64,000 nt of DNA. Origin: Mycobacterium sp. Aquia_213 (GTDB lineage Bacteria > Actinomycetota > Actinomycetes > Mycobacteriales > Mycobacteriaceae). Of the stretch, positions 9,592-18,940 are shown piece by piece. Each line of letters starts with the position of its first letter. Position 1 is the first letter of the stretch. The notes beneath the pieces were generated by a model. That model was not told the origin of the DNA. It did not search any database and worked only from the letters and a program-made list of their open reading frames with translations. The stretch covers positions 5,084,001 through 5,148,000 of the forward strand of contig NZ_CP113116.1 of the NCBI RefSeq assembly GCF_026625985.1, written 5' to 3'. Made by a program: the position numbers and the translations under genes.

Positions 9592-10905
9592 GTGTATGCC
9601 CAACCGCGGCTAAGCGCTAGCATCTCCTCACAGCCGCAATCCCCGAGGAGCACATCCATCGCTACTCCGAACCTCCCGCCGGGGTTCGACTTCACCGATC
9701 CCGACATCTACGCCCACCGGTTACCGGTGCAGGAGTTGGCGGAACTGCGCCGGGCGGCGCCGATCTGGTGGAATGAGCAGCCGCTCGATCAGGGCGGGTT
9801 CGCCGATGGCGGCTACTGGATGGTGACCAAGCACCGCGATATCCGCGAGGTGTCGCTGCGCAGCGACGTCTTCTCGTCGGCGACGAAGTCCATCGTGCCG
9901 CGCTACCGAGAAGACCAGGCGCAGGGCCAAATCGAAGCCGGCCGGGCATCGATGATCATGATGGACGACCCCGAACACAGCCGACTGCGCAAGATCGTCG
10001 CCCGCGGCTTCACCCCGCGCGCCGTCGAGCAACTGCGCGCCGACCTCAATGAGCGCGCCCGGCAGATCGCGCAACAGGCCGCGAAAGAAGGCTCGGGCGA
10101 CTTCGTCCTGCAGGTGGCCTGCGAGTTGCCGCTGCAGGCCATCGCCGGCCTGCTCGGGGTGCCGGCGGAGGACCGCGGCAAGCTGTTCGACTGGTCCAAC
10201 AAGATGATCGGAAGCGACGACCCGGAGTTCGCCGACTACGACGCACTCACCTCGGCGGGCGAATTAATGTGGTACGCAATGCAATTGGCGGCCCGTAAAG
10301 CCGAGGATCCGGGTGACGACATCGTCACGACGCTGGTGGCGGCCGGCGCCGACGGTGACGGGCTTTCCGAGGCGGAGTTCGGGATGTTCGTGGTCACGCT
10401 GGGGATCGCCGGCAACGAGACGACCCGCAACTCGATCACGCAGGGGATGATGGCCTTCACCGATCACCCCGACCAGTGGGAGCTGTTCAAACAGCAGCGA
10501 CCCAAGACCGCGGCCGACGAGATCATCCGATGGGCCACACCGATCACGGCGTTTCAGCGCGCGGCGCTGACCGACACCGAGCTCGGCGGCGTCACGATCA
10601 AGAAGGGTCAGCGGGTGGTGATGTTCTACCGTTCCGCCAATTTCGACGAAGAGGTCTTCGAAGACCCGTACGCGTTCAACGTCTTACGCAGTCCGAACCC
10701 ACACCTGGGATTCGGTGGCACCGGCGCCCACTACTGCATCGGCGCCAACCTGGCGCGCATGACGATCGACATCATGTTCAACGCGATCGCCGACTACCTG
10801 CCCGACCTGGCTTCCGCGGGAGATCCCCAACGGCTGCGGTCACCTTTCATCAACGGCATCAAACACTGGCCGGTCGACTACCAGAGTCACGCCTCTAGGG
10901 AGTAG
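9592..10905 (+). CDS. Cytochrome P450, CYP125 family (steroid 26/27-monooxygenase type)
   Basis: Haem monooxygenase closely resembling M. tuberculosis CYP125A1 (Rv3545c), which oxidises the terminal methyl of the cholesterol side chain. Matching blocks include ATPNLPPGFDFTDPDIYA near the N-terminus, GFTPRAVEQL, the I-helix oxygen motif AGNETTRNS, EIIRWATPITAFQR (K-helix ExxR), and the haem loop FGGTGAHYCIGANLA (Cys382 in this numbering). The neighbours are not the usual kstR cholesterol genes, so this is probably a second, specialised CYP125 copy. The start is uncertain: the frame opens at GTG 9592 with no ribosome site, while a good GAGGAG (9645-9650) sits 7 bases before an in-frame ATC at 9658 that matches the expected N-terminus. 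Confidence 0.93.
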   Translation: MYAQPRLSASISSQPQSPRSTSIATPNLPPGFDFTDPDIYAHRLPVQELAELRRAAPIWWNEQPLDQGGFADGGYWMVTKHRDIREVSLRSDVFSSATKSIVPRYREDQAQGQIEAGRASMIMMDDPEHSRLRKIVARGFTPRAVEQLRADLNERARQIAQQAAKEGSGDFVLQVACELPLQAIAGLLGVPAEDRGKLFDWSNKMIGSDDPEFADYDALTSAGELMWYAMQLAARKAEDPGDDIVTTLVAAGADGDGLSEAEFGMFVVTLGIAGNETTRNSITQGMMAFTDHPDQWELFKQQRPKTAADEIIRWATPITAFQRAALTDTELGGVTIKKGQRVVMFYRSANFDEEVFEDPYAFNVLRSPNPHLGFGGTGAHYCIGANLARMTIDIMFNAIADYLPDLASAGDPQRLRSPFINGIKHWPVDYQSHASRE

Positions 10906-11675
10906 GCCTCGATCGGCCGGTCGTATCCGCGCAGGTTCAACCGCCGCCGCGGTGACGTTCCCATCATGTCGTCGGCGACTCCGGATGCCACGAGCAATTC
11001 TCCGCCGGCGGCGTGTTGTTGCATCCGGGCGGACAGGTTGACCGGATCGCCCAGCGCGGTGAAATCGACTACCGCTGCCCCGACATTGCCGACGTAGGCG
11101 ACTCCCGCGTTGACCGCCACACCCAGCGGCAGCCACGGCCGCTCGTCGCCGCCATACCCGACGGCTCGGAGCAGCTCCATCCCCGCCAGAACCGCGCGAC
11201 GCCGGTAGTCCGGCCCGCTGATGCCCGGCACAAAGAACGCCATGACCTCGTCGCCGATCAGCTTGTCAATCACCGCATCATGTCGCAGCAGCGTCTGTGT
11301 CGCGGCAGCGTAGAACCGGTTGAGCAGCGCGGCGAAGTCCGCGGCGATGCCGCGCTGGCCCAGCGCCGTGGAGCCGCGGATGTCGGCGAACAGCACCGCG
11401 ACATCCACCTCGGCGCCGCCCGGGGGCAGCGCGTCACAACAGCGACTGCACAGATTCGGGTTCTTTCGCGACGGGCTGAAACCGGCCGCGGCGAAAACTC
11501 GTCCGCCCGGTCCCCCGAACGGGTTGTTGCACACCTTGCAACGCGGTGCCGACGGCAGGTAGCGGAACACCCGCCGTGCCCGCACCAGCGGCGCATGACC
11601 TTCCGTTAACAGCCTGTGCCACGGCTGGTTTGGCGCGACCGCAGCGGTCCTGGGCTCGAAATTGCTGACAACCAT
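10887..11675 (-). CDS. Class III adenylate/guanylate cyclase with N-terminal Cys cluster
   Basis: Predicted nucleotidyl cyclase making cAMP or cGMP. From the ATG at 11675 the protein is 262 aa. The class III catalytic domain starts near residue 90 with VAVLFADIRGST (metal Asp98), continues with DKLIGDEVMAFF (second metal Asp) and ends with TALGDPVNLSARM, which holds the transition-state Asn and Arg. In front of it is a four-Cys arrangement, CKVC (46-49) and CSRC (76-79), typical of a zinc ribbon or an iron-sulfur site. A longer reading back to 11798 is open but would cross the promoter of the divergent P450. Its 3' end overlaps the CYP125 gene by 19 bp, tail to tail. Confidence 0.88.
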   Translation of the reverse strand: MVVSNFEPRTAAVAPNQPWHRLLTEGHAPLVRARRVFRYLPSAPRCKVCNNPFGGPGGRVFAAAGFSPSRKNPNLCSRCCDALPPGGAEVDVAVLFADIRGSTALGQRGIAADFAALLNRFYAAATQTLLRHDAVIDKLIGDEVMAFFVPGISGPDYRRRAVLAGMELLRAVGYGGDERPWLPLGVAVNAGVAYVGNVGAAVVDFTALGDPVNLSARMQQHAAGGELLVASGVADDMMGTSPRRRLNLRGYDRPIEAYSLEA

Positions 11676-11860
11676 GCCGCAATGGTCGGCCCTGCACCGC
11701 ATCGGCGCATGAGGCATCCGCCCCAAAAACTCCCGATTTCGCCGCCGGATTTCGCTGCTCCGCAACGCGCCCCGTTGACACTCGGACAACATGGCCATAC
11801 ATTATTCGAAAGTTGTCCGCGAGCTCCGCGCCCCGGCGCATCCGCGCTAAGGAGACCGTC

Positions 11861-13096
11861 ATGACCGTAGGCACAGCTCCCGCAAGCATTTTCGATGCCG
11901 ACCTTCCCGTGCTCGCGTACGACGCCGAGGAGACACCGGCCGAGGTCTATCCCCGTCTTCGAGCCGCCCAACAGCAGGCCCCGATCGCGTTGGGACCGTA
12001 TGGGCCCGAAGTCCTCTCCTACCATCTGGTCCGATCGATATTGCGGGATAGCCGGTTTCAGATTCCGCCCGGCTTGAACTTGCTTGTGCAGGGCATCACG
12101 TCGGGACCGCTGTGGGACAAGGTGGTCAACAGCCTGCTGTGCCTCGAAGGGGACCCGCATCATCGGCTGCGCAGTCTGACGTCCAAGGCCTTCACGCCGC
12201 GCGCGACCCTGCGGCTGCACGACACGATGGCCAACGTGATGAACGAGCTGGTCGACCGGGTGGCCGACGCCGGCCGGTGTGATGTCGTCTCCGACATCGC
12301 GCGCCCCTACCCCGTCCCGATCATCTGCGCGCTGCTTGGCGCTCCCCGCGAAGACTGGAAGCAATTCTCCGTGTGGGCCGACGAGGTGTTCAAAGCGTTC
12401 AGCTTCACCGTCGACGTCAGCGAAATCGAGCCGGACGTGATGCGTGCCTGGGGTGAGCTCGACGACTATGTCGACCACATGGTGGCCCGGCGCCGGCATA
12501 GCCTCACCGAGGATCTACTCTCCGACCTGATCCGCGCCGAGGACGACGGCGATCGCCTCGACGCCGCCGAGCTGCGCATGCTCGCCGGAGGCCTGCTGCT
12601 GGCGGGGACGGACACCACCCGGAACCAGGTGGCCGCCGCGGTGCAGGTGCTCTGCGAACACCCGGATCAGTGGCAGTTGCTCAGCGAGCGGCCGGAGCTG
12701 GCCATGCCCGCCGTCGAGGAGACGATGCGCCATTCGCCGATCGTGTGCGGAACTCTTCGCATGGTGACCGAAGACGCCGAAATCGATGGGTACCTCTTTC
12801 CCGCCGGCACCGCGGTTCTGATGAATACCCTTGCCGCCAACCGTGATCCATCCGTCTATGACGACCCCGACCGCGTCGACATCACCCGCGAGGGCGCGCC
12901 GGCAATCTTGACGTTCGGCGGTGGCGTCCATTACTGCCTGGGCGCCAACCTGGCCAGGCGCGAGATTGCCGAGGCACTCACCGTGCTCACCCAACGGCTG
13001 CGGAACCCGCGCACCACCGGACCGGTGCCCTGGAAGCCCATGGTGACCCTGAGCGGCCCGAAAACATTGCCCATCGAGTTCGAAGCTGCACCATAG
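11861..13096 (+). CDS. Cytochrome P450 (family not recognised)
   Basis: A 411-residue soluble bacterial P450. It has the I-helix motif AGTDTTRNQ, the K-helix EETMRH (ExxR), and the haem-binding loop FGGGVHYCLGANLARRE with the axial Cys359. ATG 11861 is preceded by AAGGAG at ideal distance, which decides the start over an upstream in-frame ATG (11813). It is not close to CYP125 and I cannot name the family. The divergent arrangement with the cyclase and the following lipocalin and DUF1254 genes on the same strand suggests a small oxidative cluster, but the substrate is unknown. Electron partners (ferredoxin, reductase) are not encoded nearby. Confidence 0.92.
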   Translation: MTVGTAPASIFDADLPVLAYDAEETPAEVYPRLRAAQQQAPIALGPYGPEVLSYHLVRSILRDSRFQIPPGLNLLVQGITSGPLWDKVVNSLLCLEGDPHHRLRSLTSKAFTPRATLRLHDTMANVMNELVDRVADAGRCDVVSDIARPYPVPIICALLGAPREDWKQFSVWADEVFKAFSFTVDVSEIEPDVMRAWGELDDYVDHMVARRRHSLTEDLLSDLIRAEDDGDRLDAAELRMLAGGLLLAGTDTTRNQVAAAVQVLCEHPDQWQLLSERPELAMPAVEETMRHSPIVCGTLRMVTEDAEIDGYLFPAGTAVLMNTLAANRDPSVYDDPDRVDITREGAPAILTFGGGVHYCLGANLARREIAEALTVLTQRLRNPRTTGPVPWKPMVTLSGPKTLPIEFEAAP

Positions 13097-13124
13097 CCCC
13101 ATCCGTGTATTACCAACTGTCAGG

Positions 13125-13559
13125 ATGGAACTCGTGTCACTGCGAGATGCCGTCCTTGGTGCGTGGGAGTTGGTGTCCTTCGTCGCCCGCGACGAGACCA
13201 CCGGCGAGGACCGTCAGCCACTCGGCGCGACGCCGCGCGGTCTGATTCTCTATACCGCCGACGGTCACATGTCGGCCCAACTTGCCGAGTCTGACATGAG
13301 TGGCTACGTCGCCTACGGCGGGCGATTCTCGGTCGACGAGGAAACGTCGACGCTGCACCACGACGTCAGCGTCTCGATGATGCCGGAATTGTTGGCGCAA
13401 CCACAGTTTCGGCATGCCAGCGTCGACGGCGACCGGTTAACCCTGTCGGCGACCAGAACCGACGAAGCGGGCGGGACGACGCGCAGCACATTGGTGTGGC
13501 GGCGGCCGCCGGCCGGTCAAGATGCCCAACCGGTTTCGCGCCGGCGACCACCCGCGTAG
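13125..13559 (+). CDS. Lipocalin-like domain protein
   Basis: A 144-residue protein matching the lipocalin-like family (PF13924 type): it begins with LGAWELVSF, has a Pro-Arg-Gly-x-Ile-x-Tyr-x-x-Asp-Gly-x-Met-Ser block (RGLILYTADGHMSA, about residues 45-58), then GGRFSVDEE and a C-terminal strand region. Such proteins often sit next to oxidoreductases or form domains of polyketide-type enzymes, binding small hydrophobic ligands. It follows the P450 by 28 bp and precedes the DUF1254 gene by 10 bp, so all three are probably cotranscribed. ATG 13125 is used; GTG 13134 is an alternative. The precise role is unknown. Confidence 0.8.
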   Translation: MELVSLRDAVLGAWELVSFVARDETTGEDRQPLGATPRGLILYTADGHMSAQLAESDMSGYVAYGGRFSVDEETSTLHHDVSVSMMPELLAQPQFRHASVDGDRLTLSATRTDEAGGTTRSTLVWRRPPAGQDAQPVSRRRPPA

Positions 13560-13569
13560 GGTCCGAACA

Positions 13570-14544
13570 GTGACAGACCGCAAGACATCCGACGGCGCGG
13601 TGCTGGTCTCACCGGACAACTTCGTCCGGGCCGAAACCGACCTGTATTTCGGCAACGCGGCCGCCGATGGCGGGTTCGGCAAGTTCCTCCACCTCCGCGA
13701 GTTGATGCCGCTGGACAGGCAGCTGGTGGTGCGATCAAACCGCGACACGCTGTATTCCACCGGCGTCTTCGACCTCGACGCCGGGCCGGTCACGATAGCG
13801 CTGCCCGACACCGGCGGCCGATTCATGTCGATGCAGGTGATCAGCGAGGACCACTACGTGCCGGCGGTGTTCTACGGGCAGGGCGAACACACTCTCGACC
13901 GCGACGGCATCGAGACCCGGTATGTGATGGCGGCCCTGCGCATCCTGGTCGATCCCAATGACGAGGCCGACCTCGGTGCGGTCCATGCGCTCCAAGACGC
14001 CGTGGCAGTGCATCAGACCGATGCGGGCAGCTTCGATGTCCCGAAGTGGGACCCGGTCAGCCAGAAGGCGGTCCGCGACGCGCTTGTTCAGCTGGGCGCC
14101 ACAGTTCCGGACTCCAGGGCGATGTTCGGCCCGAAGGATGCCGTCGACCCGGTGCGCCACCTGATCGGCTCCGCGGTGGCATGGGGCGGCAATCCCGAAA
14201 AGGATGCCTTCTACTTCACCTTCCACACACCGGAAGATGACGGCGCCACCTACTACCAGCTCACCGTGGGCGAGGTACCGGTGGACGGGTTCTGGTCGGT
14301 CACCGTCTACAACAAAGACGGCTACTTCACCCCGAACTCGCTTCACTCCTATTCGCTGAACAACATCACCGCGCACCGCGACTCCGACGGCACAATCACC
14401 ATTCAATTCGGCGGCTGCGATGCCGCGATATCGAACTGCCTGCCGATCACGCCGGGGTGGAACTATTTGGTCCGGCTCTACCGGCCGCACGAAAAGATCC
14501 TCAATGGCGAGTGGACATTCCCAGAGGCCCAACCGCTTTCGTGA
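13570..14544 (+). CDS. DUF1254/DUF1214 domain protein
   Basis: A 324-residue soluble protein of the DUF1254-DUF1214 type. The N-terminal half has FVRAETDLYF and a NRDTLYSTGVFDL block; the C-terminal half has the DUF1214 features WSVTVYNKDGYF, LHSYSLNN and a final NYLVRLYRPHEKIL. Bacterial members are of unknown function, although they are common beside redox enzymes. I start at GTG 13570, since longer in-frame readings overlap the lipocalin gene. It is 10 bp downstream of that gene and is likely the last gene of the P450 operon. No signal peptide is seen. Confidence 0.85.
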   Translation: MTDRKTSDGAVLVSPDNFVRAETDLYFGNAAADGGFGKFLHLRELMPLDRQLVVRSNRDTLYSTGVFDLDAGPVTIALPDTGGRFMSMQVISEDHYVPAVFYGQGEHTLDRDGIETRYVMAALRILVDPNDEADLGAVHALQDAVAVHQTDAGSFDVPKWDPVSQKAVRDALVQLGATVPDSRAMFGPKDAVDPVRHLIGSAVAWGGNPEKDAFYFTFHTPEDDGATYYQLTVGEVPVDGFWSVTVYNKDGYFTPNSLHSYSLNNITAHRDSDGTITIQFGGCDAAISNCLPITPGWNYLVRLYRPHEKILNGEWTFPEAQPLS

Positions 14545-14635
14545 TTGCGCGATTGTGAGAAAGACCCCACGAGTCGCGGCCCCAGCGAGCCCGCCCTACG
14601 CTGCTTGGTTACACGAAGTTAACGGGGGTTTTCTG

Positions 14636-15973
14636 ATGCGTGGGTTCCAGGGCCGAAGTGTGCCCAGATACCGGCTTGCCCTGCTCGGGCCGGCAATCTG
14701 TCTGGTCCTTGCCTCCTGCTCGGAGACGGCATCTCCGCCGGCGGCAGCGCCGACAACCTCGACTTCGGAGCCGACGACCACCACCAGTTCGGCTCCACCG
14801 CCGCCGCCGATAACCGGCCCACTGGAGAAAGACTGGAAAAGCTACGGCGGAACGGCTTACTTCGGTTGCCCCGAGGAATTCTCCGTCCGCAAATCCGCAC
14901 TCGAAGACATTCGCCCCAAAATATTCGACACCAAAACCGGACAATATGTAGCGCCGCCCCTCCCGACGATTCCCGCCGGCGAGAACGTCACCGGAGCGAT
15001 GTGCGCGCTGTCGGGCTCGGCGGACGACATGAAAGTCGTCTATGTGGTGACGACCGTCGAACCGGCGCAGGCGCCCGCACCCGAGGTCACCAAGACCACC
15101 GGCTACGCCTTCGACTTCAGGACGGGGAAGTCCGCGGCGACGAAAGAACTGCAACCACCGACTCCTGACTTGAAATTCACCGACCCGAAGCAATGGCGGC
15201 TTGGCGCAACGACTTCCGGCACCCCATGGCTCAACGCCTTCACCGACGGACATGCGACCGCGTCACCGCCACGAACCGTGATACTTTCCGGCACAGACCT
15301 GTCCATGGCGTGGAACGACCCACAACCCGGTCGAGTCTGGCCGGATGTCTTGTCGTTTCAGCGAAACACCCAACCCGGCAAGACCTCTGGCGCCGAGCTG
15401 CGCCGCCCGTCCGGTGAGGCGATCTATCAGGACAACGACGTAGTGAGCGTCGACGCCGAATTATCCGACGGGCCAGATAAATTGGTGAAGATCACCCGAC
15501 GAGACTCTCCCACCGTCGTGTCGACCATGTTCCTCGACCTGAACTCCAAGGCCATCATCAAGGTCGGCGACTCCGACCGGATCTCCGGCGGCGGGCTGGC
15601 CGCCACGTTGTCGGACGGAAGCCTGTTCGTCGATGGTCGCGACTCGGCCGACTCGCAGTTCGGCTTCGGAGTGTGGAACCTGCGCACCCAGCACTGGGAC
15701 CTGCTGAAGAACCGCGAAGACGCCAAGAAAATGCCGATCGCCAAAATGGCATTCTTCGGCGGCCACCTCTACATCACGAACATCGGCGGAACGTACTCGG
15801 TGCTCGCCTTGCCCGCTCCCGATCCGGTCGCAACGAACTGGGCCATCCGGCCCTTCGAGCGGATATCGGGATGGACGCTGGTCTGTCGGGGTGAGACCAC
15901 CGCGGGCGGAGAGTGCAAGGAAATCGTCATGGTGCAAGACCAGGAAGGCCACTACCCCGGCCCCTGGTTCTAG
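14636..15973 (+). CDS. Conserved mycobacterial lipoprotein of unknown function
   Basis: A 445-residue lipoprotein. The N-terminus has two Arg, a hydrophobic core and the lipobox LASC (residues 25-28), followed by a Ser/Thr/Pro-rich linker up to about residue 60. The rest contains repeated short strand patterns with Gly-Gly turns, as in a beta-propeller, but I see no family motif I can name. ATG 14636 is preceded by GGGGG and fits the signal peptide; the longer frame upstream overlaps the DUF1254 gene. It stands alone, 91 bp after that gene and about 105 bp before the molybdoenzyme. Function unknown. Confidence 0.75.
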   Translation: MRGFQGRSVPRYRLALLGPAICLVLASCSETASPPAAAPTTSTSEPTTTTSSAPPPPPITGPLEKDWKSYGGTAYFGCPEEFSVRKSALEDIRPKIFDTKTGQYVAPPLPTIPAGENVTGAMCALSGSADDMKVVYVVTTVEPAQAPAPEVTKTTGYAFDFRTGKSAATKELQPPTPDLKFTDPKQWRLGATTSGTPWLNAFTDGHATASPPRTVILSGTDLSMAWNDPQPGRVWPDVLSFQRNTQPGKTSGAELRRPSGEAIYQDNDVVSVDAELSDGPDKLVKITRRDSPTVVSTMFLDLNSKAIIKVGDSDRISGGGLAATLSDGSLFVDGRDSADSQFGFGVWNLRTQHWDLLKNREDAKKMPIAKMAFFGGHLYITNIGGTYSVLALPAPDPVATNWAIRPFERISGWTLVCRGETTAGGECKEIVMVQDQEGHYPGPWF

Positions 15974-16078
15974 CTCTGCGGCCGGGCGCCGTCGGCCTGC
16001 GTCCGATAAACGCGGTGGAAATGCCATTACCAAAAAAGTGATAGTGCTTCTCCGATCGCGAGAGTACGTTATCGATGT

Positions 16079-18064
16079 ATGAAAACCGTGCGCAGTTTCT
16101 GCCGCATCTGCACGTCTGTGTGCGGCATTCTCGTGGACGTCGAAGGGGACGAGGTCCTCCGCGTGCGCGGCGACCAGGACCACCCGTTTTCCCACGGTTA
16201 CTGCTGCCCGAAGGGCCGGGCACTGCCGCAGTTGCACCACCATCCGGACCGGCTCGAACGGCCGCGGATTCGGATCGACGGCCGGTTGCAAGACACCACC
16301 TGGGACACCTGTCTCGACGATCTGGGCACCCGGCTGAAGGACATCATCGACCGGCATGGGCCCGAATCGGTCGGCTTCTACTTCAGCACCATGGAAAGCG
16401 CCGGCTTCCGAATGGCCGAAGCCTTGCACGCCGCGATCGGCACGCCGGCGAAGTTCAGCCCGCTGACCATCGACGGCACCGCCAAGCCGCTGGTCTCCGA
16501 CCTGGTCGGCGGATTCATGGGCCTGTCCGGCCGAACGGATTTGGACAGCTGCGATTTTCTGTTGCTCGTCGGCGTCAACCCGGTGGTCTCACATGGCCAC
16601 GCCATCTCGATGCCCAACCCGACCGGCACGGTGCGCGACATCGCCAAGCGCGGGCAGGTGTGGGTGATCGACCCGCGACGCACCGAGACCGCGCGACTGG
16701 CCTCCGGCCACCTGGCCGCGCGCCCGAGTACCGACCACGCGGTGCTCGCCTACTTGGTGCGCGAAATTCTGCGCGACGGCATGAAAACCGATGTGCCGGT
16801 TCAAGGTATCGACGAGCTGACTGCCGCGGTTGAGCCGTTCACCCTCGAACACGCCGCGACGCTCGCCGACGTCCCGGCGACGGAGCTGACGCGGCTTTGC
16901 GCGGCGGTGCGCGCCGCCAAGTGCGTCGCGGTCGAAACCGGCACCGGGGTCACGATGACCGCCGAGCGCGCCAATGTCACCCAGTGGCTGGCCTGGGTGC
17001 TGATGATTCTCACCGGCGCGATGAACCGGCCGGGCGGTACCTGGTTCCATCCCGGATTCGCTTACCAGCTCGAAACTTTCGGTGATCTCCTGCCGATCAC
17101 TCCGATCGAGGGATCCTTCGGTCCCGGCCCCCGCAGCCGGCCGGAGGCGCAGGCGTTCATCAACGAATGGCCGTGCGCGGTGCTGCCCGACGAAATCGCG
17201 GCGGGACACATCCGGGCCCTGATCAACGTCGGCGGCAGCCTGGTCACCTCGTTTCCCGAAACCGGCAAGCTGATCCCCGCGCTGCAAAACCTCGAGGTCT
17301 TCGCCACCACCGAGATCATCAACAACGAGACCACCGAGTTGGCCACCCACGTGCTGCCGACCAAGGATCCCCTGGAACGCCCCGACATCACCATTCACGA
17401 CATCCTGAGCTCGCAAGTCTCCGTGCAATACAGTTCCGCGGTCGTCGAGCCGGTCGGTGAGCGGCGATCGATGTGGTGGGTGTTCGCCGAAATCGGCAAG
17501 CGGCTCGGCCACGACCTCAGCAGTCTCGGAGACCCGGACAGCAGCACCGACGACGACGTGATCTCCGTGCTGCTGGCCGGCGCCCGCGCCAAATACGACG
17601 AAGTGGCCGCAACGGGTTGGGCGGAGGTGCCCCGCGAGCTGCCGGCGGCGTGGGTCGAGGACCACATCGGGCGCATGGGCGGCTGGCGGCTGGCCCCGCC
17701 GCTGCTCGTCGATCAACTCGCCGCTCTCGAGCCACCCCCGCCGTTGGTGATGGTGCCGCGCCGTCAGCGCCGAAAGCTGAACGGGCAGCTCGACTTTCTC
17801 GGCGAGGGGCCGGAGATCCTGATCAACCCCGAGGACGGCGCCGCCGCGGGCGTCGTCAGCGGCGGGCGTGTGACGGTACGCAGCGCCAGCGGAGAGCTGA
17901 CCGGCATCGCGAAGGTCGACGACGCGATGCGGCGCGGGGCGGTGTCGATTCCGCATGGCCACCACGAGGCCAACGTCAATCGCCTGACCAACAAGGACGA
18001 CATCGACGTGGTGACCGGCATGGTCCGCTACTCCGGCATCGCCGTCAGCCTGCATCCGGCCTGA
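16079..18064 (+). CDS. Molybdopterin-dependent oxidoreductase with N-terminal 4Fe-4S site
   Basis: A 661-residue single-subunit enzyme of the DMSO reductase/formate dehydrogenase superfamily. Residues 8-42 carry the cluster motif CxxCxxxC...C (Cys8, Cys11, Cys15, Cys42) followed by PKG. The molybdopterin domains follow, with NPVVSHGH and PRRTETARLASGHL in the middle and a C-terminal dinucleotide-binding domain starting near GQLDFLGEGPEILINPEDGA. There is no Tat signal, so it is cytoplasmic. No electron-transfer subunit is next to it, and the gene is alone on its strand, ending 6 bp from the convergent FkbM gene. The substrate is not predictable. Confidence 0.9.
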   Translation: MKTVRSFCRICTSVCGILVDVEGDEVLRVRGDQDHPFSHGYCCPKGRALPQLHHHPDRLERPRIRIDGRLQDTTWDTCLDDLGTRLKDIIDRHGPESVGFYFSTMESAGFRMAEALHAAIGTPAKFSPLTIDGTAKPLVSDLVGGFMGLSGRTDLDSCDFLLLVGVNPVVSHGHAISMPNPTGTVRDIAKRGQVWVIDPRRTETARLASGHLAARPSTDHAVLAYLVREILRDGMKTDVPVQGIDELTAAVEPFTLEHAATLADVPATELTRLCAAVRAAKCVAVETGTGVTMTAERANVTQWLAWVLMILTGAMNRPGGTWFHPGFAYQLETFGDLLPITPIEGSFGPGPRSRPEAQAFINEWPCAVLPDEIAAGHIRALINVGGSLVTSFPETGKLIPALQNLEVFATTEIINNETTELATHVLPTKDPLERPDITIHDILSSQVSVQYSSAVVEPVGERRSMWWVFAEIGKRLGHDLSSLGDPDSSTDDDVISVLLAGARAKYDEVAATGWAEVPRELPAAWVEDHIGRMGGWRLAPPLLVDQLAALEPPPPLVMVPRRQRRKLNGQLDFLGEGPEILINPEDGAAAGVVSGGRVTVRSASGELTGIAKVDDAMRRGAVSIPHGHHEANVNRLTNKDDIDVVTGMVRYSGIAVSLHPA

Positions 18065-18070
18065 CCGCAA

Positions 18071-18940
18071 TCAGCCGGCCGCCAAAATGTCCAGATAGCG
18101 TTGCTGGATCCCTGGCTCGACCGCTAGCCGGTATTCCAGCAGCAGCGCGCAGCGCAATGCCAGGTCGAACGATCGATAGCAGTAGTGCGCGATCAGGGCC
18201 AGCTGCTTGAGTTGCTCGGTGCTCATCGAGTCCGGGTGGGTGAAGTCGCGCACATAGACAAGGTCGGCCTCCAGAACCTGGTTGGTGGGCTGGCGCGGAT
18301 CCACGAACGGCGAAATCGGCCAGAGCTTGACCTCGGGGAAGCAGTGCGGAAGGAATCCCTGGCTGCGCAGCTCAGAGTCGATGTCGCCCAGCGTCGGCTG
18401 ATCCTTGTACAGCGTCACGAACGAAACCTCGGTCTGAATTGCGGCCGCTTTGGCGAGTCTGGCTGTGCCGCCTTGAAATACCGCGAGTTCGCCTCCTTGA
18501 ACGTCGATCTTCAGTAAGTCGACGTGTTCAATCTCGGCGATGTCATCGAGCCTGCGGGATTGCACGGGTATGCGTTCGACCACTTCCCCGGGCAGCTTGA
18601 TGTATTCGAAAACATCCAGCGCCGCCGGGTCCAGTTCGAACAGGCTGGTGAACCCGGATCCGCGACACACGTTGAGCGTGTGCGCACCGCCATCGCCCAC
18701 CACATACGGCAGATAGCGCTCGTGTAGGCCTTGGTTTTGTTGCAGCGTCTGCAGCGCCTCGAGCTGAGGCTCGAACCCCGTCACACGACATAGCCCCGCG
18801 GCAAGCATGGACGTGTAAGGCGGCTCGGTATCGATCGGATTGGCACCGACGTCAACAACCTCGGTGAGTCGTTGCGGGGCGATAAGGTTCCAGAACGCCG
18901 CGATCTTGCTCGTGCCATCGGGAAGGTCCGCCGCAACCAC
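18071..18940 (-). CDS. FkbM family methyltransferase
   Basis: A 289-residue SAM-dependent methyltransferase of the FkbM type, which O-methylates sugars or other small molecules. Visible features are VVDVGANPIDTEPPY (SAM loop, about residue 28), GFEPQLEAL (acidic residue at the end of strand 2), and HVDLLKIDVQGGELAVFQGG, the hallmark FkbM block near residue 140. Start is GTG 18940. A large intergenic region lies upstream. In mycobacteria such enzymes often modify glycolipid or glycopeptidolipid sugars, but no glycosyltransferase is adjacent here, so the target is unknown. Confidence 0.87.
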   Translation of the reverse strand: MVAADLPDGTSKIAAFWNLIAPQRLTEVVDVGANPIDTEPPYTSMLAAGLCRVTGFEPQLEALQTLQQNQGLHERYLPYVVGDGGAHTLNVCRGSGFTSLFELDPAALDVFEYIKLPGEVVERIPVQSRRLDDIAEIEHVDLLKIDVQGGELAVFQGGTARLAKAAAIQTEVSFVTLYKDQPTLGDIDSELRSQGFLPHCFPEVKLWPISPFVDPRQPTNQVLEADLVYVRDFTHPDSMSTEQLKQLALIAHYCYRSFDLALRCALLLEYRLAVEPGIQQRYLDILAAG

